From: Candidatus Gastranaerophilales bacterium
GTDB lineage: Bacteria > Cyanobacteriota > Vampirovibrionia > Gastranaerophilales > Gastranaerophilaceae
Length of the DNA: 64,000 nucleotides
Direction of reading: 5' to 3'
Assembly (NCBI GenBank): GCA_944324455.1
Contig: CALUWJ010000002.1
Span: forward strand, 1-64,000
A program made the translations under genes and the position numbers. Below, one piece after another: positions 19,072 to 28,135 of the stretch. The notes under the pieces were generated by a model, which saw only the letters and a list, made by a program, of their open reading frames with translations, was not told the DNA's origin and made no database searches. Positions within the stretch are counted from its first letter, which is position 1. Each line of letters begins with the position of its first letter.

Positions 19072-19948
19072 TGAATATAAAAATTTAATTCAAGAGAGTT
19101 TAAAAAAATATTTTGATGAATATTCAAAAAATTCGTCTTATTCATCTGAAATTTGGGAGTCAATGGCATATACTACTCTTTTAGACGGCAAAAGGTTAAG
19201 AGCAATAATGTGTTTGGAAGTCGCAAGATTATTTGGTGCATCAATCAAAGACGCTGTACCTTTAGCTTGTTCATTAGAAATAATGCATGCTTATAGTTTA
19301 ATCCATGATGACTTGCCTTCAATGGATAATGATGATATAAGAAGAGGAAAACCATCTAATCATAAAGTTTTTGGTGAAGCTATTGCAACTTTAGCGGGTG
19401 ATGCACTGATTTCTTTTGGTGCTCAATTAATTATTGATAAGATGCCAAAATATATTAAACCTGAAACAACATTGGATATTGTCAGAGATTATTTAATTTG
19501 TGCCGGTGCAAAGGGTATTGTAGCAGGTCAATGCGCTGATATTAAAGCTGAAAATAAAAAAATTGATATCGAAAATTTAAAATATATTCATAAATATAAG
19601 ACAGCTGCACTTTTTAAATGTGCAATATTAATTGGTGCTAAATTTGCAAATGTAAATAAAGAAATATTAAGAAAGTTAGAGCAATTTGCTGATAATTTCG
19701 GTATATTATTTCAAATTTATGATGATATCATAGATTGCACCTTAACATCCTATGAATTGGGTAAAACCGCAGGAAAAGATAAGCTTGAAAATAAGATGAC
19801 CTATGTTAGTGTTTATGGTTTAAATGAGGCTAAAAATATTTTTTATAGCCTTATAGAGAAAAATCATGTTATACTTAGTGAACTTAATATTAGTTCAAAT
19901 ATATTTAATCAAATTGATAATATGCTTATTGAAAAGGTAAAAAGATAG
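19061..19948 (+). CDS. ispA: Polyprenyl synthase, probably geranyl/farnesyl diphosphate synthase
   Basis: 295 residues from the ATG at 19061 (AAAGG 8 nt upstream; an in-frame GTG at 19055 is less well placed). Class-I isoprenyl synthase: first Asp-rich motif HDDLPSMDNDD (D83, D84, D89) with the two-residue insertion typical of bacterial FPP synthases, KLHKY-like KYKTAAL, and second motif DDIID (221-225). The C-terminus is somewhat short. It supplies C15 or C20 precursors for longer isoprenoids; product length cannot be fixed from sequence alone. Overlaps rsgA by 11 bp and the next gene by one base. Confidence 0.9.
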   Translation: MKFSEYKNLIQESLKKYFDEYSKNSSYSSEIWESMAYTTLLDGKRLRAIMCLEVARLFGASIKDAVPLACSLEIMHAYSLIHDDLPSMDNDDIRRGKPSNHKVFGEAIATLAGDALISFGAQLIIDKMPKYIKPETTLDIVRDYLICAGAKGIVAGQCADIKAENKKIDIENLKYIHKYKTAALFKCAILIGAKFANVNKEILRKLEQFADNFGILFQIYDDIIDCTLTSYELGKTAGKDKLENKMTYVSVYGLNEAKNIFYSLIEKNHVILSELNISSNIFNQIDNMLIEKVKR

Positions 19949-20430
19949 TGTTTGAATTTCAGTTTTATAATACCGGTTTTGAGGCTTTGGCAAGCGGTTT
20001 ATTGGCTGCTTCAATAGCGCAGACTATAAAAGTAATTACATATTTATGTACGCACAAAAAAATTAATTTTAAAATATTTACAACAACCGGTGGCATGCCA
20101 AGCTCTCACACTGCCGGGGTAATTGCACTATCAACCTCAGTTGCTTTAATTGATGGTATTGATTCATTACTTTTTGCGGTTTCGCTTGGATTTTCTTTGG
20201 TAATTATGCAGGATGCTGCGGGTTTAAGGCGTGCAGCCGGAAAAACTGCAGCCACCTTAAACAGACTTGTTGATGAATTTGTGCAAAAAAATCAGGAAGT
20301 TAAACCATATGCTGCTCTAAAGGAATTATTGGGACATACCCCTTTGGAAGTTTTTTGCGGCATGTTATTAGGGATTTTCATTCCTTTTGTAGTGCATAAT
20401 TTTAATTTTTTAATTTCTTATATTAGCTAA
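19948..20430 (+). CDS. Divergent PAP2 family membrane protein (YuiD-like, DUF212)
   Basis: 160 residues with a GTG start that shares its G with the preceding stop codon; AAGG lies upstream. It contains four or so hydrophobic segments and the family motifs GGMPSSHTAGV (acid-phosphatase-type motif) and QDAAGLRRAAGKTA. Found across cyanobacteria, plants and Bacillus; substrate unproven. The position behind a prenyl synthase suggests a polyprenyl-phosphate phosphatase role, which is inference. Confidence 0.88.
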   Translation: MFEFQFYNTGFEALASGLLAASIAQTIKVITYLCTHKKINFKIFTTTGGMPSSHTAGVIALSTSVALIDGIDSLLFAVSLGFSLVIMQDAAGLRRAAGKTAATLNRLVDEFVQKNQEVKPYAALKELLGHTPLEVFCGMLLGIFIPFVVHNFNFLISYIS

Positions 20431-20432
20431 GA

Positions 20433-20600
20433 TTATACGCTTCTTTTTAAAATTTGTGATAATGTTGCGTCTTTTCTAATTCTGTCTTTAATTCTTTGCT
20501 TTGATTCCGATAATTTAAAGAAATCATCGTTGAATTTACATAAGCCAATAGCTGATGTTTCATCATCATTAAAGTTGAATAGTTTTTTAATTATATCCAT
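20433..20600 (-). CDS. Hypothetical small protein, about 55 aa
   Basis: Not recognised. The start at 20600 is preferred because GAGG stands 6 nt upstream on the minus strand; a second in-frame ATG at 20615 has none. Charged, helical, with a C-terminal cluster of Lys/Arg (KQRIKDRIRK and ILKRSV). Convergent with the PAP2-like gene. Could be a small regulator; nothing more can be said. Confidence 0.5.
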   Translation of the reverse strand: MDIIKKLFNFNDDETSAIGLCKFNDDFFKLSESKQRIKDRIRKDATLSQILKRSV

Positions 20601-20712
20601 TTTAACCTCGTTCATAGTCTATATTTAATAATTAATTTTATCAAGTCAAATTTATTATAATTTTTTTTATATATTTTTTGCTCCTCATTTTTGTTATGGT
20701 TTAATTATAGAT

Positions 20713-21459
20713 ATGGATAATGTTTTAAATTTGGTTTATACAAAAGAACAATATGAAAATTTTTATAATGATTTTTCATATGATGAAATAATGAACATCT
20801 TAAAAGATGATACTGAAGACGATTTTAAGAAAATTTTTTCTATAATAAATCTTTCTTGTTTTTTATCCGAGAATGATTTTATATGTTTCATAAATCATTT
20901 AACAAATCACTCAACTCCGATTCGAGAAATTACTGCATATAAGCTTGAAGAATTTATAGATAAATATAATGATTATTTTTGTTTAGATTTCTCAAAAAAT
21001 AAGCTGCTGGACGGAATAATAGATATAAATCCTAATATATCAAGGGCGGTTTGCAATGTTGTAAATAAATTGCCTGAATTGAATTCATTTTTTGAAGAAG
21101 AAATTATTAAAAGAATTGATGATTTGTTAAAAGAAATTGACATATATCAGCAAAATACGGGCGATTTATTTGTTGATAATAAAAAAAACCGAAAAAACCA
21201 TGCCAAAAACAAGAAACTTTTTGCTCTTTATTGGTATTTGGAAGCTCTAAATATGAGTTTAACTAATGAAAATGATGAAAAAATTACAGAAATATTAAAA
21301 AAAACAATTAAATTTTGTGATTATACAATAAGGGAAAAAACTGCAAAAATCCTTGCTAATATTGATAATGCACCATTGGAATTATTACAAAGTGCAAAAT
21401 CTGACCAAAATTTTTATGTAAAAAATCAAGTTTATGATAAAATTAACTTTGAAGATTAG
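20713..21459 (+). CDS. HEAT-like repeat protein, 248 aa, function unknown
   Basis: Soluble, all-helical. Internal helix pairs of HEAT type are visible around residues 75-95 (TPIREITAYKLEEF), 195-215 (CDYTIREKTAKILANI) and at the C-terminus (FYVKNQVYDKI). No signal peptide. No Shine-Dalgarno sequence; TTTAAT at 20700-20705 is 7 nt from the ATG, so a leaderless start is possible. Immediately upstream of efp (17-bp gap). Function unknown; HEAT repeats generally mediate protein binding. Confidence 0.65.
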   Translation: MDNVLNLVYTKEQYENFYNDFSYDEIMNILKDDTEDDFKKIFSIINLSCFLSENDFICFINHLTNHSTPIREITAYKLEEFIDKYNDYFCLDFSKNKLLDGIIDINPNISRAVCNVVNKLPELNSFFEEEIIKRIDDLLKEIDIYQQNTGDLFVDNKKNRKNHAKNKKLFALYWYLEALNMSLTNENDEKITEILKKTIKFCDYTIREKTAKILANIDNAPLELLQSAKSDQNFYVKNQVYDKINFED

Positions 21460-21476
21460 ACTAACAGGAATGATAT

Positions 21477-22034
21477 ATGATTTCAGTAAATGATTTAAAA
21501 ACAGGTTTAACACTAGACATTGATAACGGCCTTTGGTCTGTTGTTGAATTTTTACACGTAAAACCCGGTAAAGGTGCTGCTTTTGTCAGAACAAAATTGA
21601 AAAATGTTGAAACCGGTCAAGTTGTTGAAAAAACCTTTAGAGCTGGTGAAAAAGTTGCAAAAGCAATGTTAGACAGACGCGAAATGCAATATTTATATAA
21701 AGAAGGTTCTGATTTGGTTATGATGGACCTTGAAACATACGAACAATTGCCCGTTCCTGCTGATAGAATAGGTGATGGTATGAAATATTTGAAAGAAAAC
21801 ATGACAGTTCAAATTTTGATGCATGATTCAAAAATTATCGGCATTGATTTACCTAATTTTGTTGAATTAGAAGTTGTTGATACACCTCCTGCAGAAAAAG
21901 GTAACACTGCTCAAGGCGGCTCTAAACCTGCAACTTTGGATGGCGGAGCAGTTGTTAATGTTCCTTTCTTTATTCAAGTTGGTGACGTATTAAGAATTGA
22001 CACAAGAACTAATGAATATCTAGATAGAGTGTAA
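21477..22034 (+). CDS. efp: Elongation factor P
   Basis: 185 residues, complete with three beta-barrel domains. It relieves ribosome stalling at polyproline. The loop [10 protein letters not shown] puts Lys32 at the tip, the residue that is beta-lysylated or otherwise modified in many bacteria. No epmA/epmB is seen here. AGGAAT precedes the ATG. First of efp-accB-accC, an order shared with many bacteria. Codon use (CGT, GGT, GAA) is slightly more biased than in its neighbours. Confidence 0.97.
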   Translation: MISVNDLKTGLTLDIDNGLWSVVEFLHVKPGKGAAFVRTKLKNVETGQVVEKTFRAGEKVAKAMLDRREMQYLYKEGSDLVMMDLETYEQLPVPADRIGDGMKYLKENMTVQILMHDSKIIGIDLPNFVELEVVDTPPAEKGNTAQGGSKPATLDGGAVVNVPFFIQVGDVLRIDTRTNEYLDRV

Positions 22035-22045
22035 GGATACCGAAA

Positions 22046-22504
22046 ATGAAATATGAAATAGAGTACATTGAAAAAATTGCTAAAGTAATTGCTGATAACC
22101 AGTTGACGGAAATAATTCTTGAAGATGGTGAGCAAGCGATCACTGTTAGAAAAGAGGCGGTTTGTGTTCAAGCGGCTGCTCCAGTTGCATTAAATAATGT
22201 AGCAGTACCTCAAAATAATGCTGTTCAAGCACCTGTTCAAAAAGAAGAAAAACAAGCAGATAAACCAAAAGGAACTGCAATTACTTCTCCTATGGTTGGT
22301 GCTTTTTATGCTGCTCCGGCACCTGGTGCTAAACCTTTTGTTAAGGTTGGTGATGTAGTTAGCGCGGGTCAAGTGGTTTGTATAGTTGAAGCTATGAAAC
22401 TGATGAATGAAATTGAATCAGAGGTTTCTGGTAAAATTACGCAAATTTGCGTTGAAGATGGCCAAAGTGTTGAATATGGTCAAGTTTTAATGTATGTCGA
22501 ATAA
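22046..22504 (+). CDS. accB: Biotin carboxyl carrier protein of acetyl-CoA carboxylase
   Basis: 152 residues. An N-terminal helical region, a flexible Ala/Pro/Gln linker (about 40-75) and the biotinyl domain with EAMKLM; Lys118 is the biotinylation site. A thumb-type loop ([14 protein letters not shown]) is present as in the E. coli protein. AAGGAT lies upstream. An intrinsic-terminator-like hairpin follows before accC. Confidence 0.97.
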   Translation: MKYEIEYIEKIAKVIADNQLTEIILEDGEQAITVRKEAVCVQAAAPVALNNVAVPQNNAVQAPVQKEEKQADKPKGTAITSPMVGAFYAAPAPGAKPFVKVGDVVSAGQVVCIVEAMKLMNEIESEVSGKITQICVEDGQSVEYGQVLMYVE

Positions 22505-22520
22505 AAGGAATTTATATTAA

Positions 22521-22550
22521 GCAAAGGCATTTTTGCTGCCTTTGCTTTTT
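22521..22550 (+). terminator. Terminator-like hairpin between accB and accC
   Basis: A perfect 9-bp stem (22521-22529 with 22537-22545), a 7-nt loop and five T directly after. It lies 17 bases after the accB stop and 13 bases before the accC ATG. It should end or attenuate part of the efp-accB transcripts. Confidence 0.75.
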
Positions 22551-22562
22551 AAGGTTAAAATT

Positions 22563-23930
22563 ATGTTTAAGAAAGTATTGATTGCAAATAGAGGCGAGAT
22601 TGCCGTTCGTATAATTAGAGCCTGTAGAGAGTTAGGAATTGCAACGGTTGCTGTTTATTCTCAGGCAGATTCACAAAGTTTACATGTTTCTTTAGCTGAT
22701 GAAGCATACTGTATAGGCCCGGCACAAAGTGCGAAGAGCTATCTTCATATACCTGCACTTATTTCAGTGGCGCTTACATCAGGAGCTGATGCAATACACC
22801 CAGGATACGGTTTTTTATCCGAAAGAGCCGATTTTGTTGATATTTGCGAGGAACATCATATTAAATTCATTGGCCCGAGTGCAAGTGCTATGATGAAAAT
22901 GGGTGATAAAGCCAATGCCAGAGCTACAATGGAAGCTAATGGGGTACCAATAACTCCTGGGCTTGGTATTGTTGATAATACAGAAACAATCAGAGAATTT
23001 GTGAAAAAAGTTGGGTATCCAATTATTATTAAAGCTACTGCAGGTGGCGGCGGAAAAGGTATGAGAATTGTCAGAAAAAATGAAGAATTGGATGATGCAT
23101 TCAATTTGTGTCGCTCTGAAGCTCAAAGCGCTTTTGCAAACCCTGAAGTTTATGTTGAAAAGTTTATTGAAAATCCAAGACATATTGAAGTTCAAATTTT
23201 AGCAGACAGCTATGGAAATGTTATTCATTTAGGCGAAAGAGATTGTTCTGTTCAAAGAAGAAATCAAAAACTCCTTGAAGAAGCTCCCTCTGTTGCAATT
23301 TCTGAAGAAATAAGAAAACAAATGGGTGAAGCTGCTATAAATGCTGCTAAATCTATTAATTATGAGGGTACAGGTACAATTGAATTTTTATTGGATGAAT
23401 CTGACCCTAAAAATAAAAAATTCTATTTTATGGAAATGAATACAAGGGTGCAAGTTGAACATTGTGTTACTGAGATGATTTCAAATGTTGATATCGTGAA
23501 AGAACAAATTAAAGTTGCGCAAGGTGAAAAGCTTTCATACACCCAAGATGATATTAAGTTAGTGGGTCATGCTATTGAATGCAGGATTAATGCTGAAGAT
23601 TATGAAAAATGCTTTATGCCTTGTCCTGGTACTATTGAAGGATATATTGCACCCGGTGGTTTTGGTACAAGGGTTGATTCGCATGCTTATACAGGCTATT
23701 CAATCCCGCCATATTATGATTCATTGGTTGGAAAAGTAATTTGTTGGGGTCGAGATAGAGACGAAGCAAGAAAAAGAATGCTTAGAGCTTTAAATGATTA
23801 TGTAATTACGGGTATCAAGACGACAATAGGGTTTCACAAAAAGATACTTAATAATTATAATTTTATTTCAGGTGATTTCAATACAAGTTTTATTGAAAAA
23901 AATTATCCTGAAGTTTTAGCAAAAAAATAA
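22563..23930 (+). CDS. accC: Biotin carboxylase subunit of acetyl-CoA carboxylase
   Basis: 455 residues from the ATG at 22563 (AAGG 9 nt upstream; an upstream in-frame start would lie inside the terminator hairpin). ATP-grasp enzyme: N-terminal KVLIANRGEIAVR, glycine-rich ATP loop ATAGGGGKGMR, EKFIENPRHIEVQ and the catalytic segment MEMNTRVQVEHCVTE. It carboxylates biotin on AccB with bicarbonate and ATP. All catalytic motifs are present. Confidence 0.97.
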   Translation: MFKKVLIANRGEIAVRIIRACRELGIATVAVYSQADSQSLHVSLADEAYCIGPAQSAKSYLHIPALISVALTSGADAIHPGYGFLSERADFVDICEEHHIKFIGPSASAMMKMGDKANARATMEANGVPITPGLGIVDNTETIREFVKKVGYPIIIKATAGGGGKGMRIVRKNEELDDAFNLCRSEAQSAFANPEVYVEKFIENPRHIEVQILADSYGNVIHLGERDCSVQRRNQKLLEEAPSVAISEEIRKQMGEAAINAAKSINYEGTGTIEFLLDESDPKNKKFYFMEMNTRVQVEHCVTEMISNVDIVKEQIKVAQGEKLSYTQDDIKLVGHAIECRINAEDYEKCFMPCPGTIEGYIAPGGFGTRVDSHAYTGYSIPPYYDSLVGKVICWGRDRDEARKRMLRALNDYVITGIKTTIGFHKKILNNYNFISGDFNTSFIEKNYPEVLAKK

Positions 23931-23938
23931 GGTAAAAA

Positions 23939-25072
23939 ATGCAGTTTAATTTTGATGATAAAACTGAAAATTTTTTAAAATTAATCCTAAAAAACGCCCT
24001 AAAACACAATATTAGGGTGTTTTTTGTCGGCGGAGCAGTCAGAGATAATTTACTCGGCATTAAAAATAGTGATATCGATATATTAATTGAGGGAAACGCT
24101 GTTGAATTATGTGCTAATATTTCTGAATTAAAAATTAAGTCTGTTCATAAGGAGTTTTATACCGTTAAAGTTTTATATGATGGATTAATTTTTGATGTTG
24201 CTTCTACAAGAGTTGAATCTTATCCTCATAGTGGATGTTTGCCTGTTGTTAAAAAAGTTGGTGTTTCAATTATAGAAGACGTTAAAAGGCGCGATTTTAC
24301 TATTAATTCTTTGTATTGTGAATTAAAACTAGTCTCTGATAATATTGAATATATTTTGATTGATTTGGTTGAAGGTGTAAATGACTTAAATAAAAAGGTT
24401 TTAAGGGTTTTACATGCTAACAGTTATATTGATGATCCAACAAGAATTTTAAGAGGGGTTGGGTTTAAATATCGTTTCAATGTTGATTTTTCAGATAATG
24501 ATAAGATTTTAATTGATAATTATTTAAAAAATATCATTCGTGAAAATATGTCTATTTCTCGGATTGAATGCGTATTTAAGAAAATATTTGCTCTTGAGTC
24601 CGGTTATGATATTTTTGTTGAAATTATTGAAAAAAAATATTATAAAATACTTTTTGATTATGAGCTAAGCTTTGATTATTTTCGCATTAAAAATATTATA
24701 TATAATTTAAAGTTAAACAAAATGCATATATCTGAGTTTTTGTTTTTACTCATTAAAAATGCTTGTCAGGAAAAACCGAAATTTAATTCTTTAACTGAAT
24801 TAATTAAATATTTTTCAAAATTTAATAATTCAAAATTGGCATATTATTTATATAAAACACAAGATATCAATAACGTATGTAAATTTCTGAAAGCAAAAGA
24901 TGTTCATATTTTTTTAAATGGTAACGATTTAATTGAGCTTGGATATAAAAAAGGAAAAATTTTTTCTGAAATATTTAATACTTTGATTGAAAAAAAGCTT
25001 GAAAATCCCTCTAAATTCTTGTCAAAAGAAGATGAGAGAAAGTTTATCCTTGAAAACTTCCCTAAAGATTAA
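23939..25072 (+). CDS. cca: CCA-adding/poly(A) polymerase family nucleotidyltransferase
   Basis: 377 residues. Class-II nucleotidyltransferase: GGAVRD (31-36), metal-binding D45 and D47 in SDIDILI, RRDFTINSLY, and the DPTRILRG basic motif. The C-terminal half is divergent and AT-rich. A CCA-adding role is supported by the tRNA-Leu in this window, which does not encode CCA. It starts 8 bases after accC. A poly(A) polymerase or split A- or C-adding enzyme cannot be excluded. Confidence 0.85.
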   Translation: MQFNFDDKTENFLKLILKNALKHNIRVFFVGGAVRDNLLGIKNSDIDILIEGNAVELCANISELKIKSVHKEFYTVKVLYDGLIFDVASTRVESYPHSGCLPVVKKVGVSIIEDVKRRDFTINSLYCELKLVSDNIEYILIDLVEGVNDLNKKVLRVLHANSYIDDPTRILRGVGFKYRFNVDFSDNDKILIDNYLKNIIRENMSISRIECVFKKIFALESGYDIFVEIIEKKYYKILFDYELSFDYFRIKNIIYNLKLNKMHISEFLFLLIKNACQEKPKFNSLTELIKYFSKFNNSKLAYYLYKTQDINNVCKFLKAKDVHIFLNGNDLIELGYKKGKIFSEIFNTLIEKKLENPSKFLSKEDERKFILENFPKD

Positions 25073-25286
25073 AATAATAACAAAAATTTGAAATATTTAC
25101 ATTTCTTAATTTATTTAATTTTTGAATGCCTTGTTATTGCAGGCTTTTGAGCTTTTAGCATATTAATTTTGTAAAATTATCCTCTATTTAGGTTAGAAAT
25201 TTTCTAAAATAGTGCATTGTTCTTTTGTAACGAAATTATATAAGCACAAGGATGTATTACTAAGGCTTTATGAAAGGAGCTCATTT
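25073..25286 (+). promoter_or_regulatory. Upstream region of flagellin
   Basis: 214 bp, AT-rich. GAAAGGAG at 25272-25279 is a strong ribosome-binding site. I could not find a convincing sigma-28 promoter (TAAA, 15 bp, GCCGATAA); a TTATAT stretch near 25238 could be a -10 box. A weak hairpin followed by T runs near 25128-25160 might end cca transcripts. Confidence 0.4.
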
Positions 25287-26186
25287 ATGTCAGTAGTTAT
25301 TAACACTAACGTGGATTCTATTAAAATCCAATCACTTTTGTCTAATTCAACAAATGGTTTAGCACAAGCCATGGAGAGAATGTCTTCAGGTTTGAAAGTA
25401 AATTCAGCAAAAGATGATGCTGCAGGTACCGTAATTTCTGCTCGTATGCAAGTGCAATTAGATGGTAACAAAACTGCACAAAACAACATTCAAAACGGTA
25501 ATGCTATGTTATCTACTGTTGAAGGTAACCTTGATGTAGTTCAAGATAACTTATCAAGAATTCGTGACTTGACTCTTCAAGCTAAAAACGGCACTTATTC
25601 AGAAGAAGAAATTCAAGCAATGCAAGATGAAGTTGCTGAACGTATGGCTGAAATTGACCGTATTTCAACATCATCTAAATATTCTTCATTATCTTTATTT
25701 AATGATGAAAATTTGCAAGATAATGGTGTAACATTGCAGGTTGGTGCTGATTATACAGAAGATAACACAATTTTAGCTGATGGTGAAATATTTGGAAAAG
25801 TTACTTTCTCAGCTTTAACAGGTATGAATACTTTTGATTTAACAGCTATGACAAATGCAGATCCTCAAACACCGGCTGGTCCTGATCAAGCAGAAGTTCC
25901 TGCTGCAGGTACATTCTCTGAAGCTGTTTTAAAATTAGATGAAGCTATTGATGATATTACAAGCAGAAAATCTAAAATTGGTTCTACTCAAAACCGTTTG
26001 GAATCAGCTCTTGATACTTTAACAATACAATACGAAAACTTATCAAGTGCTAAATCTATAATCACAGATGCCGATATTGCTTCTGAAGCTTCAAACTTTA
26101 CTCAACAACAAATACTTCAACAAGTATCAACATCTTTGTTAGCTCAAGCAAACCAAGCACCATCAATTGCATTAAGCTTAGTATAA
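25287..26186 (+). CDS. fliC: Flagellin
   Basis: 299 residues from the ATG at 25287, which has GAAAGGAG 7 nt upstream; upstream in-frame codons have no such site. The D0/D1 ends are conserved: N-terminal VINTNVDSIKIQSLLSNST and MSSGLKVNSAKDDAAG, C-terminal ITDADIASEASNFTQQQILQQVSTSLLAQANQAP. The variable middle is only about 60 residues, so the filament would be thin-surfaced with little D2/D3. The D1 stretch LSRIRDLTLQAKNGT resembles the region bound by TLR5. Exported by the machinery encoded at 11020-16086 and chaperoned by FliS (61057). Strong terminator follows. Confidence 0.97.
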   Translation: MSVVINTNVDSIKIQSLLSNSTNGLAQAMERMSSGLKVNSAKDDAAGTVISARMQVQLDGNKTAQNNIQNGNAMLSTVEGNLDVVQDNLSRIRDLTLQAKNGTYSEEEIQAMQDEVAERMAEIDRISTSSKYSSLSLFNDENLQDNGVTLQVGADYTEDNTILADGEIFGKVTFSALTGMNTFDLTAMTNADPQTPAGPDQAEVPAAGTFSEAVLKLDEAIDDITSRKSKIGSTQNRLESALDTLTIQYENLSSAKSIITDADIASEASNFTQQQILQQVSTSLLAQANQAPSIALSLV

Positions 26187-26211
26187 TAAATAATTATATA
26201 AATAATTATTT

Positions 26212-26239
26212 ACCTCCGGATTTTATTCGGAGGTTTTTA
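26212..26239 (+). terminator. Flagellin terminator
   Basis: A 9-bp stem (26212-26220 with 26226-26234, one G-T pair), a 5-nt loop and a T run. Its right arm also encodes the last codons and stop of convergent rnhB. Confidence 0.9.
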
Positions 26240-26855
26240 TTATGTTTTTTAAAAAAGATTTTCTATGGTATTTTGTAATGCCGTATTTTTGTATAGCTTC
26301 AATATGTTTTTTTGTAAGATATCCTTTATTATTAGTCCAGTCATATTGCGGGTATTCAAGATTAATTTTGTCCATGTATTTATCTCTTGATACTTTGGCT
26401 AATATGCTTGCAGCTGCAATAGAAGCTGATTTAGAGTCGCCTTTTATAATAAAATTTTGCGTATAATTAAAATCTTTTATAAGCTTATTTCCGTCAACAA
26501 GGGTTAAAATATTTTTATTATTTATTTTCTCTATAATTTCTAAAACGGCATATTTCATTGCTAATAATGATGCTTGAAGTATATTTATTTCTTCAATTTT
26601 TTCAACTGTAATTGCTTTAATTGACCAAATTGAGTTTTGTTTAATGACATCATAAAGTAATTCTCTTTTTTTGGGAGTAAGTTTTTTAGAGTCATTAAGT
26701 GTTTCAAAAAGTTTTTTGTCGATATTATCATTAAAACAAACAGCTGCTGCCCAAACTCCGCCTGCGGCAGGGCCCCTACCTGCTTCGTCTGTCCCTATTA
26801 TTTGATTTATTTTATTTTCTGCTTTTTTTTGGTTGTCAAAATCAAATAGTGTCAT
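26223..26855 (-). CDS. rnhB: Ribonuclease HII
   Basis: 210 residues from the ATG at 26855; a TTG nine bases upstream is an alternative. It cleaves RNA in RNA-DNA hybrids, including single misincorporated ribonucleotides. Active-site signature GTDEAGRGPAAG (D23, E24), the LVDGN strand (third acidic residue) and AAASILAKVSRDKYM are all present. Overlaps rbgA by 14 bp. The classic rplS-ylqF-rnhB order of Firmicutes and others is kept. Confidence 0.95.
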   Translation of the reverse strand: MTLFDFDNQKKAENKINQIIGTDEAGRGPAAGGVWAAAVCFNDNIDKKLFETLNDSKKLTPKKRELLYDVIKQNSIWSIKAITVEKIEEINILQASLLAMKYAVLEIIEKINNKNILTLVDGNKLIKDFNYTQNFIIKGDSKSASIAAASILAKVSRDKYMDKINLEYPQYDWTNNKGYLTKKHIEAIQKYGITKYHRKSFLKNIIKTSE

Positions 26856-27699
26856 ATTCTTCAATTCTCTCTATTGTATATTTTCCGATTTTTCCATCCC
26901 TAAAATTTGATAGTAAGATTAATGAGGCTCTTTTTGTATCGGGTATTGAATTTTTTAGTATCCAATTTTTCTTAACAGCAATATTAGAGAGATTTATTTC
27001 TTCTTCGTCTGTAAAACCGTAGTATTTTCTAAAATTTTCATTATATAATTTAAGAAGTATTTTTATCAATTCGCTTGCAACATATTCGCTATCATAGGCG
27101 TTTTCACTTATTGAATTAACACATGCTAATTTTAGTGCTTGAAATTGGTCATTTTGGACAGTTGGAATAATCCCCGGTGTATCTAATAATTCTACTTTTT
27201 CATTGATTCTAACCCATTGCTGTTGTCTGGTTACTCCTGCTTTTGCTCCTGTTTTTGTTTTTGCTCTTTTAACCAGACGATTTATTGTGCTTGATTTACC
27301 AACATTTGGCATACCTATTACCATTGTTCTTGTGGGGCGGGGCAACAAACCTTTTAATATTCTTTTTTGCATAATTTCTTTTGATAAATTTATAATTTCA
27401 GAAATTATTGTATTTACATCGTTTCTATTTGAAAGGCTCGTTGTTATAACTTTGCATTTTGTTTTTTTATTTAAAAAATCAGCCCATATTTGATTATATT
27501 TAGCATCAGAAACATCTGATTTGTTCATTAAAATTAGTCTTGGCTTGTTTGGGCAAAGTTCTGCCGTGTTTTTATACCAACTAGAATACGGAATTCTGGC
27601 GTCAATTACCTCAATAATTACATCTACAAGGTTTAGTTTTTCTTTTAGCTGTCTTTGAGCTTTTGCAATATGTCCTGGGTACCAGTGTATATGATTCAT
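26842..27699 (-). CDS. rbgA: Ribosome biogenesis GTPase YlqF/RbgA
   Basis: 285 residues. A 50S-assembly GTPase with permuted motif order: G4 NKSD (59-62), G1 GMPNVGKSS (129-137), GVTRQQQW switch region and DTPG (173-176). The N-terminal HWYPGHIAKA is diagnostic of the YlqF family. The C-terminal ANTAR-like helical domain is present. Overlaps rnhB by 14 bp. Confidence 0.96.
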   Translation of the reverse strand: MNHIHWYPGHIAKAQRQLKEKLNLVDVIIEVIDARIPYSSWYKNTAELCPNKPRLILMNKSDVSDAKYNQIWADFLNKKTKCKVITTSLSNRNDVNTIISEIINLSKEIMQKRILKGLLPRPTRTMVIGMPNVGKSSTINRLVKRAKTKTGAKAGVTRQQQWVRINEKVELLDTPGIIPTVQNDQFQALKLACVNSISENAYDSEYVASELIKILLKLYNENFRKYYGFTDEEEINLSNIAVKKNWILKNSIPDTKRASLILLSNFRDGKIGKYTIERIEEYDTI

Positions 27700-27718
27700 A
27701 GTTTACCTTTATATAAAT

Positions 27719-27759
27719 AATGCCTTGAATTAGTAATATCTAGCTAAATTCAAGGCATT
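27719..27759 (-). terminator. Terminator of rplS
   Basis: A perfect 13-bp inverted repeat (27719-27731 with 27747-27759) and a 15-nt loop, 22 bases after the rplS stop. The minus-strand tail is TTATTTAT rather than a pure U run. It separates rplS from rbgA. Confidence 0.7.
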
Positions 27760-27781
27760 ATAAAAAATTGTTTTGAAAAAA

Positions 27782-28135
27782 TTATCTTTTTTCCATTTTT
27801 TCTCTAATACGTGTAGCTTTGCCTGAACGTTCTCTTAGGTAATATAATTTAGATCTTCTTACATCACCTTTTCTAAGAACTTGGATTTTTTCAATTCTTG
27901 GAGAATAAACAGCAAATACACGTTCTACACCAATGCCTTGGAATACCTTTCTAACAGTGATAGTTTTGTTTATTGAGCTACCATGTTTCTTGATAACTGT
28001 GCCTTCAAATGCTTGAGTTCTTTCTTTGTTTCCTTCGATAATTCTAACAAAAACTTTAACAGTATCTCCTGGGTTAATTTCAGGCATTTCTTTTTGTGTA
28101 TATTCTTTTTCTAATTCGTCAATGATAGGATTCAT
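27782..28135 (-). CDS. rplS: 50S ribosomal protein bL19
   Basis: 117 residues from the ATG at 28135 (AAGGAC 5 nt upstream); an earlier in-frame codon would add a lysine-rich extension with no ribosome-binding site. Conserved PGDTVKVFVRI, ERTQAFEGTVI and the C-terminal RRSKLYYLRERSGKATRI identify the family. It sits at the interface of the two ribosomal subunits. Confidence 0.97.
   Translation of the reverse strand: MNPIIDELEKEYTQKEMPEINPGDTVKVFVRIIEGNKERTQAFEGTVIKKHGSSINKTITVRKVFQGIGVERVFAVYSPRIEKIQVLRKGDVRRSKLYYLRERSGKATRIREKMEKR

Noticed and set aside
25128-25160. Weak hairpin and T runs as a cca terminator
   Set aside because: Stem of only four base pairs with a mismatch; too weak to claim on its own.
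25200-25245. Sigma-28 promoter for flagellin
   Set aside because: TAAA and CGA-like words are present but the spacing (about 19) does not match the sigma-28 consensus.
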